A stretch of DNA of 64,000 nt from Deefgea piscis (GTDB lineage Bacteria > Pseudomonadota > Gammaproteobacteria > Burkholderiales > Chitinibacteraceae): positions 3,100,001 to 3,164,000 of the forward strand of contig NZ_CP054143.1 of NCBI RefSeq assembly GCF_013284055.1, read 5' to 3'. Shown here piece by piece: positions 1 to 7,453 of this stretch. The position numbers and the translations under genes were made by a program. Below the pieces are notes generated by a model, which saw nothing but the letters and a program-made list of their open reading frames with translations, was not told where the DNA came from and ran no database searches. The stretch's first letter is position 1. Each line of letters opens with the position of its first letter.

Positions 1-290
1 GTGGCATTAAGCCCCTCGGTAAAGGACGGACGAAAATGGTTGTAAGCCGTTTGAAAACTGCGATGCAATAATTGCTCAACTTGACGCGATAGCTGCTGCT
101 CCAACTTTTGATCGTGATTCATAATCAATTGCCGCGCAGCGAGTAAACGGCGTTGCTCAAGCATTGAGGTGGCCCGATCGGCCTGATTAAATAATTGCCC
201 TGTCGAATGCGCCAGCACCATCGGCATTCTTTGATTAAATTCAGCCAAAAACACCGAGCGCGTCGCAATGAGTAAATCATTTCTATCCAT
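1..290 (-). CDS. Partial protein, possibly DUF1631 family (N-terminus)
   Basis: Open reading frame that begins with ATG at 290 and runs off the left edge of the window, so only about 96 N-terminal residues are visible. A GAGGG ribosome binding site lies about 8 bases before the ATG. The visible part is helical, rich in Gln, Arg and Leu, and reads like the N-terminal helical segment of DUF1631 proteins, which are large and of unknown function in beta- and gammaproteobacteria. The family call rests on general resemblance only; the frame and start are much more certain. It is divergent from the ABC exporter, sharing a 179-bp intergenic region. Confidence 0.5.
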   Translation of the reverse strand, partial: MDRNDLLIATRSVFLAEFNQRMPMVLAHSTGQLFNQADRATSMLEQRRLLAARQLIMNHDQKLEQQLSRQVEQLLHRSFQTAYNHFRPSFTEGLNA

Positions 291-469
291 CTGGCACACC
301 CTCACACATCGAATTAAGTCGGCTTAGCCGAAATTGCCTTGCGCTAAGTTGAGCAACATCACTCAACTCAAACTGCATAAAAACCGGATGATAACTGACA
401 ATAGCCCGCGCTGCTTGCGACAGATTCGGTACAATCTAGCTATCCGAATGGCAGCAAGGCTCACTCTCA
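291..469. promoter_or_regulatory. Divergent intergenic region with upstream signals of two genes
   Basis: This 179-bp stretch separates the start of the leftward partial gene from the rightward ABC exporter and must carry both promoters. A TACAAT at 430-435 is a possible -10 box for the exporter, but no convincing -35 box stands 16-18 bases before it. An AAGG at 456-459 could serve as ribosome binding site for the GTG at 470. No clear operator or repeat is visible. Confidence 0.3.
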
Positions 470-2302
470 GTGTTTCGACTTTTTGAAAATATAGTTCACC
501 CCTACCCTGAACAGCAAAACAAAACCTTACCTCATGATTTCAAATCATTTATATGGCGCTGTACAAAAGGACTACGCCCACTGATTTTTGGCATGATGCT
601 CTGCACCGCCATCATTGGTTCTTTTGAAGCAATTTTGTATAGTTTGCTGGGGCATATTGTTGATTGGTTAGCTCACGTCGAGCCAAGTCAACTCTGGGCG
701 CAAGAGCACTTTCGCCTTAGCCTGATTGCGGGGGTGTTATTACTCAGCCCACTGCTGGTCGGGCTGCAAACTTTGCTGAAACATCAAGCCTTAGCGGGTA
801 ATTTCCCGATGTTGCTGCGCTGGGATTTTCATCGGCAAATGCTCAACCAAAGCATGAGTTTTTATCAAGATGAATTTGCCGGTCGCGTTTCAGCCAAAGT
901 CATGCAAACGGCGTTAGCGGTACGCGAAACGGTATTTATCGTGACCGACATTATGGTGTTTGTCGCGATTTATTTTTTCACCATGCTGGCCGTTGCTGGC
1001 AGCTTTGATCTGTGGCTACTGGTGCCGCTCTTGTCATGGATGCTGCTGTATATTGGCGCGATGTTTTATTTTGTGCCGCGCCTAGGCAAAGCGGCGCAAA
1101 ACCAAGCAGACGCTCGCTCATTGATGACGGGGCGAATTACCGATGCTTATACCAATATTGCAACAGTAAAGCTGTTTTCGCACGGCCGCCGAGAAGCGGC
1201 ATTTGCCCGCAGCGCCATGCAAGAGTTTATGCATACCGTGCATGGGCAAATGCGTTTGGTCAGCAGCTTTGAAGTCGTCAATCACACCTTAAGCGTCGGC
1301 TTGATTATTGCCAGCGCTGGGACGGCATTGTATTTATGGAGCCACGGCCAAGTGACTGCGGGCGCGGTGGCGGCCTCATTGGCGATGGCACTGCGTTTAA
1401 ACGGCATGTCGCAATGGATTATGTGGGAAATCGCCGCGCTGTTTGAGCATATTGGTACCGTACAAGACGGCATCAACACCCTCACCACGCCACATGAAGT
1501 CAACGACGCCCCAGACGCCACCGCACTCACCGTTCCACGCGGAGAGGTGCAATTTCAACACGTTGATTTTGGCTACGAAGCAGATCGCTTGCTACTGAAA
1601 CAATTGTCGCTACACATTCGCGCCGGCGAAAAAATCGGTTTAGTCGGTCGATCCGGCGCGGGAAAATCAACGATTGTTAATCTATTGCTGCGCTTTTACG
1701 ATATTCAGGCGGGGCAAATCACGATAGACGGCCAAAACATCGCGCAAGTATCGCAAGACAGCTTACGCGCCCATATCGGCATGGTGACGCAAGACACGTC
1801 GCTATTACATCGCTCGGTGCGCGAAAACATCCTATACGGTCGCCCCAATGCCAGCGATGAGGAAATGATTGCGGCCGCCAAACGCGCCGAAGCGCATGAT
1901 TTTATTCTGAACTTAAGCGATCCTGCTGGCCGCACCGGCTACGACGCGCATGTGGGCGAGCGCGGCGTCAAACTCTCGGGTGGGCAACGCCAACGGATTG
2001 CGATTGCGCGTGTAATGCTTAAAGACGCCCCGATTTTATTGCTCGATGAAGCCACCAGCGCGCTCGATTCTGAAGTGGAAGCGGCGATTCAAACCAGCTT
2101 ATACCGCTTAATGGAAGGCAAAACCGTGGTGGCGATTGCCCATCGTTTATCCACCATTGCCGCGATGGATCGCCTGATCGTGCTCGACCAAGGACGGATT
2201 GTTGAGCAAGGCGACCATCAAAGCCTGCTGGAACAAGGCGGGCTGTATGCGCGGCTGTGGTCACATCAAAGCGGCGGATTTTTAGGCGAAGAAGCCGATT
2301 AA
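470..2302 (+). CDS. ABC exporter, fused permease and ATPase (MsbA/MdlB type)
   Basis: A 610-residue half-transporter: an N-terminal membrane domain of about six helices (residues ~35-330) fused to one nucleotide-binding domain. The ATPase is intact: Walker A GRSGAGKST near residue 393, signature LSGGQRQR near 502, Walker B ILLLDEATSALD near 522 and the switch His in AIAHRLS near 550. Such proteins work as homodimers or heterodimers in the inner membrane and export lipids, peptides or drugs; the substrate cannot be read here. No partner half-transporter adjoins it, so a homodimer is likely. The start is GTG at 470; an ATG at 448 is out of frame. Confidence 0.88.
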   Translation: MFRLFENIVHPYPEQQNKTLPHDFKSFIWRCTKGLRPLIFGMMLCTAIIGSFEAILYSLLGHIVDWLAHVEPSQLWAQEHFRLSLIAGVLLLSPLLVGLQTLLKHQALAGNFPMLLRWDFHRQMLNQSMSFYQDEFAGRVSAKVMQTALAVRETVFIVTDIMVFVAIYFFTMLAVAGSFDLWLLVPLLSWMLLYIGAMFYFVPRLGKAAQNQADARSLMTGRITDAYTNIATVKLFSHGRREAAFARSAMQEFMHTVHGQMRLVSSFEVVNHTLSVGLIIASAGTALYLWSHGQVTAGAVAASLAMALRLNGMSQWIMWEIAALFEHIGTVQDGINTLTTPHEVNDAPDATALTVPRGEVQFQHVDFGYEADRLLLKQLSLHIRAGEKIGLVGRSGAGKSTIVNLLLRFYDIQAGQITIDGQNIAQVSQDSLRAHIGMVTQDTSLLHRSVRENILYGRPNASDEEMIAAAKRAEAHDFILNLSDPAGRTGYDAHVGERGVKLSGGQRQRIAIARVMLKDAPILLLDEATSALDSEVEAAIQTSLYRLMEGKTVVAIAHRLSTIAAMDRLIVLDQGRIVEQGDHQSLLEQGGLYARLWSHQSGGFLGEEAD

Positions 2303-2308
2303 ACCCTC

Positions 2309-2355
2309 ATCGTCAGTGGTACAGCATGCAGTAAACATGACATATCACTGACGAT
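2309..2355. terminator. 13-bp inverted repeat after the ABC exporter gene
   Basis: Arms at 2309-2321 and 2343-2355 pair over 13 positions with one G-U, leaving a 21-base loop. There is no run of T after the stem, so it is a weak candidate for an intrinsic terminator; it could also be an mRNA-stabilising hairpin or a protein site upstream of the ABM-domain gene. Confidence 0.4.
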
Positions 2356-2393
2356 TTCCCTGATTAACACTTCAAGGCAATGGCGGCACCATC

Positions 2394-2729
2394 ATGACAA
2401 CTGAAAACCAACACCCAAGCTATGCCAACACGCCAAAACCACCTTACTACGCCGTGATTTTCACCTCATCGCGCACCGAGGACGACCAAGGCTACGCTGA
2501 AATGGCGGAAAAAATGCTGGCATTAGCGCAACAGCAACCGGGATTCTTAGGGGTTGAATCTGCCCGAGCCAGCATTGGCATCACGGTGTCGTACTGGGCA
2601 GATTTAGCTTCAATCCAAAACTGGAAAGCCCATAGCGAGCATCAACTAGCGCAAAAGTCAGGCCGCGCCCAGTGGTATAGCCAGTACAAAACCCGCATTG
2701 CCAAAGTGGAGCGTGATTATGAATTTTAA
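2394..2729 (+). CDS. ABM-domain protein (antibiotic biosynthesis monooxygenase-like)
   Basis: A 111-residue soluble protein with the small ferredoxin-like alpha/beta fold of the ABM superfamily: a first strand YYAVIFTSSR, a helix over EMAEKMLALAQQQPGF, a second strand region FLGVESARAS and the typical YWADLASIQNWKAHSEH motif. Members range from heme-degrading monooxygenases to proteins of unknown function. The family's 'W-x-s-xxaxxxWxxhxxH' pattern is clear; the substrate is not. It sits 91 bases after the ABC exporter and 57 before a DUF4442 gene on the same strand, and the three may be co-transcribed. Confidence 0.75.
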   Translation: MTTENQHPSYANTPKPPYYAVIFTSSRTEDDQGYAEMAEKMLALAQQQPGFLGVESARASIGITVSYWADLASIQNWKAHSEHQLAQKSGRAQWYSQYKTRIAKVERDYEF

Positions 2730-2786
2730 TTGGGGTTCAACGCGCACCAGGATTGCTTAACTCAATGATCAACCGATGGATGACCT

Positions 2787-3368
2787 ATGTCCCCCCTAGT
2801 AAAAAAACTCGCCTTTGCCATCCTTGCTCGACCGCGCCTTGCTGCCGCGCTATTAAAAATCGGTTTTAATTTCTATCCGGCGATCCGCCGCACCGGTTGC
2901 AAAGTCAGCCAAATCAGCACTGACGTGCGGCAAATCACGGTGAAATTGCCGCTAAACTGGAAAACGCGCAACCTCAATGGCAGCCTGTTTGGCGGCAGCA
3001 TGTTTGCCGCCACCGATCCTTTTTATATGAGCATGCTGTATTTTAATTTGGGCGAAGAGTATGTGGTTTGGGATAAAGGCGGCACCATCCGCTTTAAACG
3101 CCCGGCGCTCAGCACGCTAACGGCGGAATTTAGACTAGATGCAGCAGAACTGACTGAAATCCATCAATTACTCGCCATCACGCCAGAGATCACCCGCACC
3201 TATGCCGTGGCAATGGTGAACGCCAAGGGCGATGTCTGCGCCGAAGTCGATCGCGTATTGTATATCGCGCACAAATCGGCTTATGACGCCAAACAACGTG
3301 AACGCCGCCAGCGACTAGCGCAAGCAGCCAGTGACGCAGCAACACCCACTTCGTCAAAGCCAAATTAA
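2787..3368 (+). CDS. DUF4442 hotdog-fold thioesterase-like protein
   Basis: A 193-residue protein with the DUF4442 pattern: NWKTRNLNGSLFGGSMFAA followed by a 'DPFYMSML' helix and VVWDKGGTIRFKRPA. DUF4442 belongs to the hotdog fold, whose members usually hydrolyse acyl-CoA or acyl-ACP thioesters; no activity is established for this branch. The first 25 residues are basic and hydrophobic, so some peripheral membrane contact is possible. The last ~35 residues are rich in Arg, Gln and Ala and look disordered. Start at ATG 2787 with a weak GGA-containing site upstream. Confidence 0.78.
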   Translation: MSPLVKKLAFAILARPRLAAALLKIGFNFYPAIRRTGCKVSQISTDVRQITVKLPLNWKTRNLNGSLFGGSMFAATDPFYMSMLYFNLGEEYVVWDKGGTIRFKRPALSTLTAEFRLDAAELTEIHQLLAITPEITRTYAVAMVNAKGDVCAEVDRVLYIAHKSAYDAKQRERRQRLAQAASDAATPTSSKPN

Positions 3369-3447
3369 GGAAAAAGACACAATCAGACCTCAACACTATT
3401 GAGTCATTACATCCAACACGTTGCTCAATTCGCCCTATCATAAATAC

Positions 3448-3500
3448 AAGGGTATATGTTCACTATCATTTATAAACATATACCACAGACATATACCCTT
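3448..3500. terminator. Bidirectional terminator with two competing stems
   Basis: Between the converging DUF4442 and channel-like genes one left arm (3448-3460) can pair either with 3475-3484 (10 bp, 14-base loop) or with 3489-3500 (12 bp, 29-base loop). The outer right arm ends in CCCTTT and abuts the stop codon of the leftward gene. Short T-rich stretches follow on the plus strand. Confidence 0.55.
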
Positions 3501-3925
3501 TAGTTATTGGCAAGCGCATTGGCATTTAACTTGCCGCGAATACCAAATAAATACGACGCGGATAAGCCAAACATCACCATGCCAACGCAAGATTCAAATG
3601 CCCCGCTTAATCGGCCAATCGGCCCAGTTGGGCCTTCGGCATAAAAACCGACGGTGGAATAACTAGAAATCGAATAGAAAAAAGCATCGCTAAAATTATG
3701 CATGGCGCCAATCTCGACATACACAAAGGCCCAAAGAAAGATCGATACCAAATGCACCACCATCAATAAATAGGTCACGATGGCAAATAAAATCGCCTCA
3801 ACCATGATCGAGCTGGCAAATTGCTGGATTAAGAATTTTTCAACATAAGTAATTAAAAAAATGCCCACCACATGAATCAACACCGTGGCGACGACCAGTA
3901 AAAACCCACAGATCAAATAAATCAT
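3500..3925 (-). CDS. Small ion-channel-like membrane protein
   Basis: A 141-residue, very hydrophobic protein starting at ATG 3925, which has a GGGGGAT site just upstream; a TTG at 3952 would add nine residues but has no such site. Helices are visible at about residues 2-22, 42-70 and 105-128. Between the last two lies a re-entrant loop, SISSYSTVGF (85-94), that resembles a potassium-channel pore helix and filter, with Phe in place of the usual TVGYG Tyr and no following Gly-Asp. This suggests a pore-loop protein of the two-helix ion-channel type with altered selectivity, or one that no longer conducts. No cytoplasmic ligand-binding domain is present. Confidence 0.6.
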   Translation of the reverse strand: MIYLICGFLLVVATVLIHVVGIFLITYVEKFLIQQFASSIMVEAILFAIVTYLLMVVHLVSIFLWAFVYVEIGAMHNFSDAFFYSISSYSTVGFYAEGPTGPIGRLSGAFESCVGMVMFGLSASYLFGIRGKLNANALANN

Positions 3926-4035
3926 CTCAATCCCCCAAAAGACAAACTCCAATCAATTGTCACTCAGTCTAGAGCGCTCCAGCTATTCTTGCGCGAAGCA
4001 CAAGCAATAGTTCAAAAAACACCCCACAAAATAAA

Positions 4036-4086
4036 AGGGTATTGGCTTCTGTGCTTTATTTAAAAAAGCACAGAACGCAATACCCT
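4036..4086 (-). terminator. Rho-independent terminator of the barrel-SDR operon
   Basis: A long hairpin: 9 outer pairs (4036-4044 with 4078-4086), a 2x2 internal loop, and 10 inner pairs (4047-4056 with 4066-4075). Read on the minus strand it is followed by TTTTATTTTG, a good U-tract. It would stop leftward transcripts coming from the SDR gene. Confidence 0.8.
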
Positions 4087-4125
4087 ATCAATCAATACCT
4101 GTATTAGCGAATTAAACCCAAGTAC

Positions 4126-4174
4126 TACCAACGACCCGTCAAATGCTGCACCACCAAGCTGGTGCTGGCGACAC
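4126..4174 (-). pseudogene. Orphan copy of the yeiH 3' end (49-bp direct repeat, left copy)
   Basis: These 49 bases are identical to 7455-7503, the last part of the yeiH-type gene. In the minus direction the copy keeps the reading frame for VASTSLVVQHLTGRW and then meets TAG at 4127-4125, where the full gene has TAA. Upstream of the copy, similarity to yeiH fades within about 20 bases. It therefore looks like a relic of the gene's 3' end, left when the two-gene block between the copies was inserted or rearranged. Confidence 0.85.
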
Positions 4175-4245
4175 GAACACCGTATACCAAGCAATTTGAA
4201 CGCTGCGAGCGACTAGCGCCCCAACTCAAGCAAGAGACAAGCTAC

Positions 4246-5235
4246 TTAATAAGCAGTCCAACCCCCATCCGTAGCATAAAGTGCGCCGGTTAAATTGGAG
4301 GCTTCATCTGACAATAAAAACGCAATCACGGATGCCTGCTCCCAAACCGTTGCCTGACGTTTTTTACTGTCGGCATATGCTTGCAGACTCAGCGTCTTAG
4401 TGCGCCCCATATTTGGCACTGTTGACTGGGCATTTTCTTTAGCTGCAGCCATAACATACTTTATCGCCATATCGGTCATGGCCGTTTCGGTCGCTGCCAT
4501 ATTGACTGAATTTACCCGAATACCGTATGGCGCATAATCAATGGCGCCGCTGCGAGTAAGACCACTACACGCATGCTTACTAGCAACATAGGCCGAATTG
4601 CCTGCCAAGCCTGTTAACCCTGCAATCGAGCAAATATTAACAATCGCACCACCTTTGCCCTGTTTGAGCATGGGCTTTAATTCCGCACGCATGGATTTAA
4701 ATACCCCCGTCGCATTGATTGCCATCAACGTATCAAAATATTCATCGCCCGCATCGGCGATCGGCGTGGGTAAAAGATCTTTTTGTGCTTGGTAATCAAA
4801 CACGACATCAGGAGACATGGCGGCCATCACGCCAGCAGCATTGAGTGCCCCATTGAGTTCGCCATATTGACTGACCGCTAGATCCACAGCCTTTTGTAAA
4901 TCTGCATTATTTCGAACATCCCCTTTCACAAATTCGGCTTGACCACCTTCTTTTCGGATTTGTGCTACGGTCTCATTCCCCTCTTTTGCCAACACATCAA
5001 AAATCACAATCTTGGCACCTTCGCGCGCCAAGCGAATTGCCGATGCCGCGCCGATACCGCGTGCGCCACCGGTAATTAAATAGGTGCGACCTTCATGGCG
5101 CTTAGGGGTAAAAAAAGCTGGATCAAGCGGTTTTATATCGACGGTCTGATAAGACGCTGCCATTGCCGGACCACCCAAAGCCAATAAACTACTGGCAAGT
5201 AAAGCAATCCCTAACGTTTTTTTTAGCGTAAGCAT
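4246..5235 (-). CDS. Exported SDR-family oxidoreductase
   Basis: A 329-residue classical short-chain dehydrogenase preceded by a clear Sec signal peptide (residues 1-26, basic start, hydrophobic core, AMA cleavage motif). The Rossmann fold is intact: TGGARGIG at 55-62, Asp80 at the end of the second strand (which favours NAD over NADP), NAAG at 132-135, and catalytic Asn174, Ser203, Tyr216 and Lys220. Two stretches, about 141-165 and 260-298, are longer than in compact SDRs. An exported SDR is unusual because free NAD(P) is scarce in the periplasm, and there is no twin-arginine motif for export of a folded, cofactor-loaded enzyme. It lies 44 bases after the barrel gene, with an AAGGA site before its ATG, so the two form an operon. 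The substrate is unknown. Confidence 0.85.
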   Translation of the reverse strand: MLTLKKTLGIALLASSLLALGGPAMAASYQTVDIKPLDPAFFTPKRHEGRTYLITGGARGIGAASAIRLAREGAKIVIFDVLAKEGNETVAQIRKEGGQAEFVKGDVRNNADLQKAVDLAVSQYGELNGALNAAGVMAAMSPDVVFDYQAQKDLLPTPIADAGDEYFDTLMAINATGVFKSMRAELKPMLKQGKGGAIVNICSIAGLTGLAGNSAYVASKHACSGLTRSGAIDYAPYGIRVNSVNMAATETAMTDMAIKYVMAAAKENAQSTVPNMGRTKTLSLQAYADSKKRQATVWEQASVIAFLLSDEASNLTGALYATDGGWTAY

Positions 5236-5279
5236 GATTTTTCCTTTTAAAAGACGAACAAACCTCGTGAGACAAACAT

Positions 5280-7016
5280 TTAGAAGCGTGCAATCATGAA
5301 TGCGCTCGCACTAAACCAATTACGGTAATCATCGTTTAATGCCTTGCGAATGGCGGCGCCAGGCTTGGTATAAGCGGCAGAAAAAACAAAAATCAAATTA
5401 GGCTTGGCCACATACCTTGCTGTCAGGTTAAGCTCCATACCCAAGTCGTCCGATTGCAGTACCGACAAAGCTTGTGCACCGCCCAAATTATTTAAGGTAT
5501 CGGCTTTAAATATCCAAAATTGCGGTGTTAACTCCCAACGCGGAGCAGGCTGCAGGCGAGACATAAATCGATGGGCAATCACATTTGAGGTTTGTACCAC
5601 TTTATATTGATTCAACCCTTGCACCCATTCATCACCACTGCCTCCGGCAAACAAAGGATCCCAGCGCTCGAAAGTGGGCGTATCAGGATTGTCGCCCGTA
5701 AATTTTGAGTAGCGATAACTGAAGGTTGGCCGCCACGGCAAACTAAGCACTTGGTAGCCAGCTTCAACGTAGCCGCCACGGGCATCCATATCAAAGTTTG
5801 CATTGGTTTGCCGTGCAATTTCAGCACGAGCGTAAAAATTCGACTCACCCGCAAGCGCGTCATAAGCAAGGCGAAGATCTGCTACTCGTAAGCCTTCGCG
5901 AGATAACGTGCCATTCAGTGTGTAATAAGAGAATTTTGACTTAGGTACCTGCAGCCACATCGCTCCTAAGCGCAGTTGAGGTAGTACTTGTCCCTCATAA
6001 TTAACACCATGAAGACGCGTTTTGCTATCTGTTTCTACTAATTCATCTGGGTCTAAGCGAAATATCTCCAGCTTATGCGCGTCATACACAAACTGCGCGT
6101 GAATCAGTTGCTCTGCCGCATTTCTGGGATTTGATTGCAAGGCAGCTCGTTCACCACCATTGGCAGATGACAACCGGAGGATCATGCCATTATCAACCTG
6201 AAAAGCTTTGCGCCCGTACAGCAAGCTCATTTGACGAACGCCTCCTTGCTCAGTGGTATTGCGGCCAATCACGCCAGCGTAAGCATCCTCAACGCCGGTA
6301 TAGGCTCGAGATTCATCCGTAAAGAGTTCAGGCCCCCAAGACCCTGAGGCAATCACACTTGCGCCGGCAAAAACAGAAATTTGCTCGGTAAGCGCATTCA
6401 GGCCATACAACCCGAGCTCAACACTGCTTTCAACCCACGTATCGGCCCCCTTTCCTGACGGTGATATTGCGAGCGGGTTACCCATCGTCAGAAGGTCAGG
6501 ACGGCCAAAAAAAGCATTTGAATTCGAAAACACCATTGATTTGTTTTCTAACTTGGCTTGCAACACCGAATATTCATCGGCATACAAGGTTGGAAACTCA
6601 GCCCAATTGCCATTAGCAAGCACGCCCATCGCAGATTCGGCAAGCGGTTTGGCCGCATCGCTAAGCGTAATTTCAAGCGTAAGCACAACATTACCATTGC
6701 TACTGGTTTCTATCTGATAGCCGGCTTTTTGCACAAATTTAAGCTGGCGTACCTGATTGAGTTTTAAATTACTGCGTACTGGATCAAATTGACTTCCCGG
6801 GGCGACTGAAAAGGCTTTCAAAATCGCATCACGATAAGTTGACGTTCCCTGCTGCCCATCCGCAAATTGAACATGAACCGATTCAATGCGGCTACCGCTA
6901 AAATCGCCGCCACTTTGAGCGCTCACAAAAGTAGGCCATAGACTGAGTGCAACAAGCATCAGCAAGAGGTAAATCATGCCCGCGCCGATCAAAGATTGAG
7001 TATCCGTTCGTTTCAC
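5280..7016 (-). CDS. Outer-membrane beta-barrel protein with POTRA-like N-terminus
   Basis: A 578-residue secreted protein. It starts at GTG 7016 (GGGA site upstream); the hydrophobic segment at residues 14-33 ending in VSAQ is a signal peptide. Residues ~40-120 (SRIESVHVQF ... VVLTLEITL) resemble one POTRA-like alpha/beta unit. The remainder alternates in the manner of a porin-type barrel, with many aromatic strand ends, and finishes with the C-terminal Phe signal typical of barrels inserted by the Bam machinery. The barrel part faintly recalls alginate-export or porin families but I cannot assign it. It is the first gene of a two-gene operon with the exported SDR, which suggests the barrel admits or exports the SDR's substrate or product. 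Confidence 0.7.
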   Translation of the reverse strand: MKRTDTQSLIGAGMIYLLLMLVALSLWPTFVSAQSGGDFSGSRIESVHVQFADGQQGTSTYRDAILKAFSVAPGSQFDPVRSNLKLNQVRQLKFVQKAGYQIETSSNGNVVLTLEITLSDAAKPLAESAMGVLANGNWAEFPTLYADEYSVLQAKLENKSMVFSNSNAFFGRPDLLTMGNPLAISPSGKGADTWVESSVELGLYGLNALTEQISVFAGASVIASGSWGPELFTDESRAYTGVEDAYAGVIGRNTTEQGGVRQMSLLYGRKAFQVDNGMILRLSSANGGERAALQSNPRNAAEQLIHAQFVYDAHKLEIFRLDPDELVETDSKTRLHGVNYEGQVLPQLRLGAMWLQVPKSKFSYYTLNGTLSREGLRVADLRLAYDALAGESNFYARAEIARQTNANFDMDARGGYVEAGYQVLSLPWRPTFSYRYSKFTGDNPDTPTFERWDPLFAGGSGDEWVQGLNQYKVVQTSNVIAHRFMSRLQPAPRWELTPQFWIFKADTLNNLGGAQALSVLQSDDLGMELNLTARYVAKPNLIFVFSAAYTKPGAAIRKALNDDYRNWFSASAFMIARF

Positions 7017-7453
7017 CGCATTTTCCCATCGACATTAAGCAAAAAAATTTATTGACTGCAACTTCAACCGCAGCACATCGCTAGATATTGAACGTAGCAA
7101 GCATTGCAAAAAATGCATATAAAACGCGAGAAGTAAGGAAATGAATGCCATTGATTGCACAAGCGAATACACCTCAAATTGAGTGCCAACATACACACAA
7201 GCAACGCGCAATATCGAAACTGGCTTTGCTAAAAAATGTAGCGCACATCAAAAGAGACTGCTGCATTTACAGCTATACGGAGAGAAAATCAAACTCAGGA
7301 TAAAAAGTTTATTCTTTATAAGATCAGTATTTATAAACACTGGGGCCGTACATGCTGTTTTGCAGACCCACTCAGCAAAACAGCCGTAGGATGAAGATGA
7401 TTAGAGTCAACGTTGAAGGGCTGGTAAGCCCTTCATGGATATTTTTATAAAAC
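7017..7453. other. 437-bp gap between the barrel gene and yeiH
   Basis: The region is AT-rich and has no convincing gene; a 68-codon frame at 7183-7389 lacks a ribosome binding site and any family look. The promoter of the leftward barrel gene should lie in 7017-7150, but no good -35/-10 pair is evident. A perfect 8-bp hairpin (7415-7422 with 7427-7434, loop GGTA) sits 20 bases past the yeiH stop codon and may end the yeiH transcript. Confidence 0.5.
7415..7434. terminator. Hairpin downstream of yeiH
   Basis: Perfect 8-bp stem with a four-base loop, 20 bases beyond the yeiH stop. On the minus strand, where yeiH is read, no U-run follows; on the plus strand it is followed by ATGGATATTTTT. It may work as a processing or stability hairpin rather than a classical terminator. 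Confidence 0.4.

Larger units (their letters stand above)
3926..4245. other. 320-bp gap holding a terminator and a gene relic
   Basis: No gene is visible. The stretch holds the terminator at 4036-4086 and the orphan yeiH 3'-end copy at 4126-4174. The 71 bases between that copy and the SDR stop codon show nothing recognisable. Any promoter for the channel-like gene must lie near 3930-4030. Confidence 0.6.

Noticed and set aside
4126-4174. Insertion-sequence end or tRNA-type attachment site
   Set aside because: No transposase or integrase, no terminal inverted repeats and no tRNA; the repeat is part of a protein gene, so it is reported as a duplicated gene end instead.
7183-7389. 68-codon open frame in the gap before yeiH
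   Set aside because: No ribosome binding site, no family resemblance, composition like the surrounding non-coding DNA.
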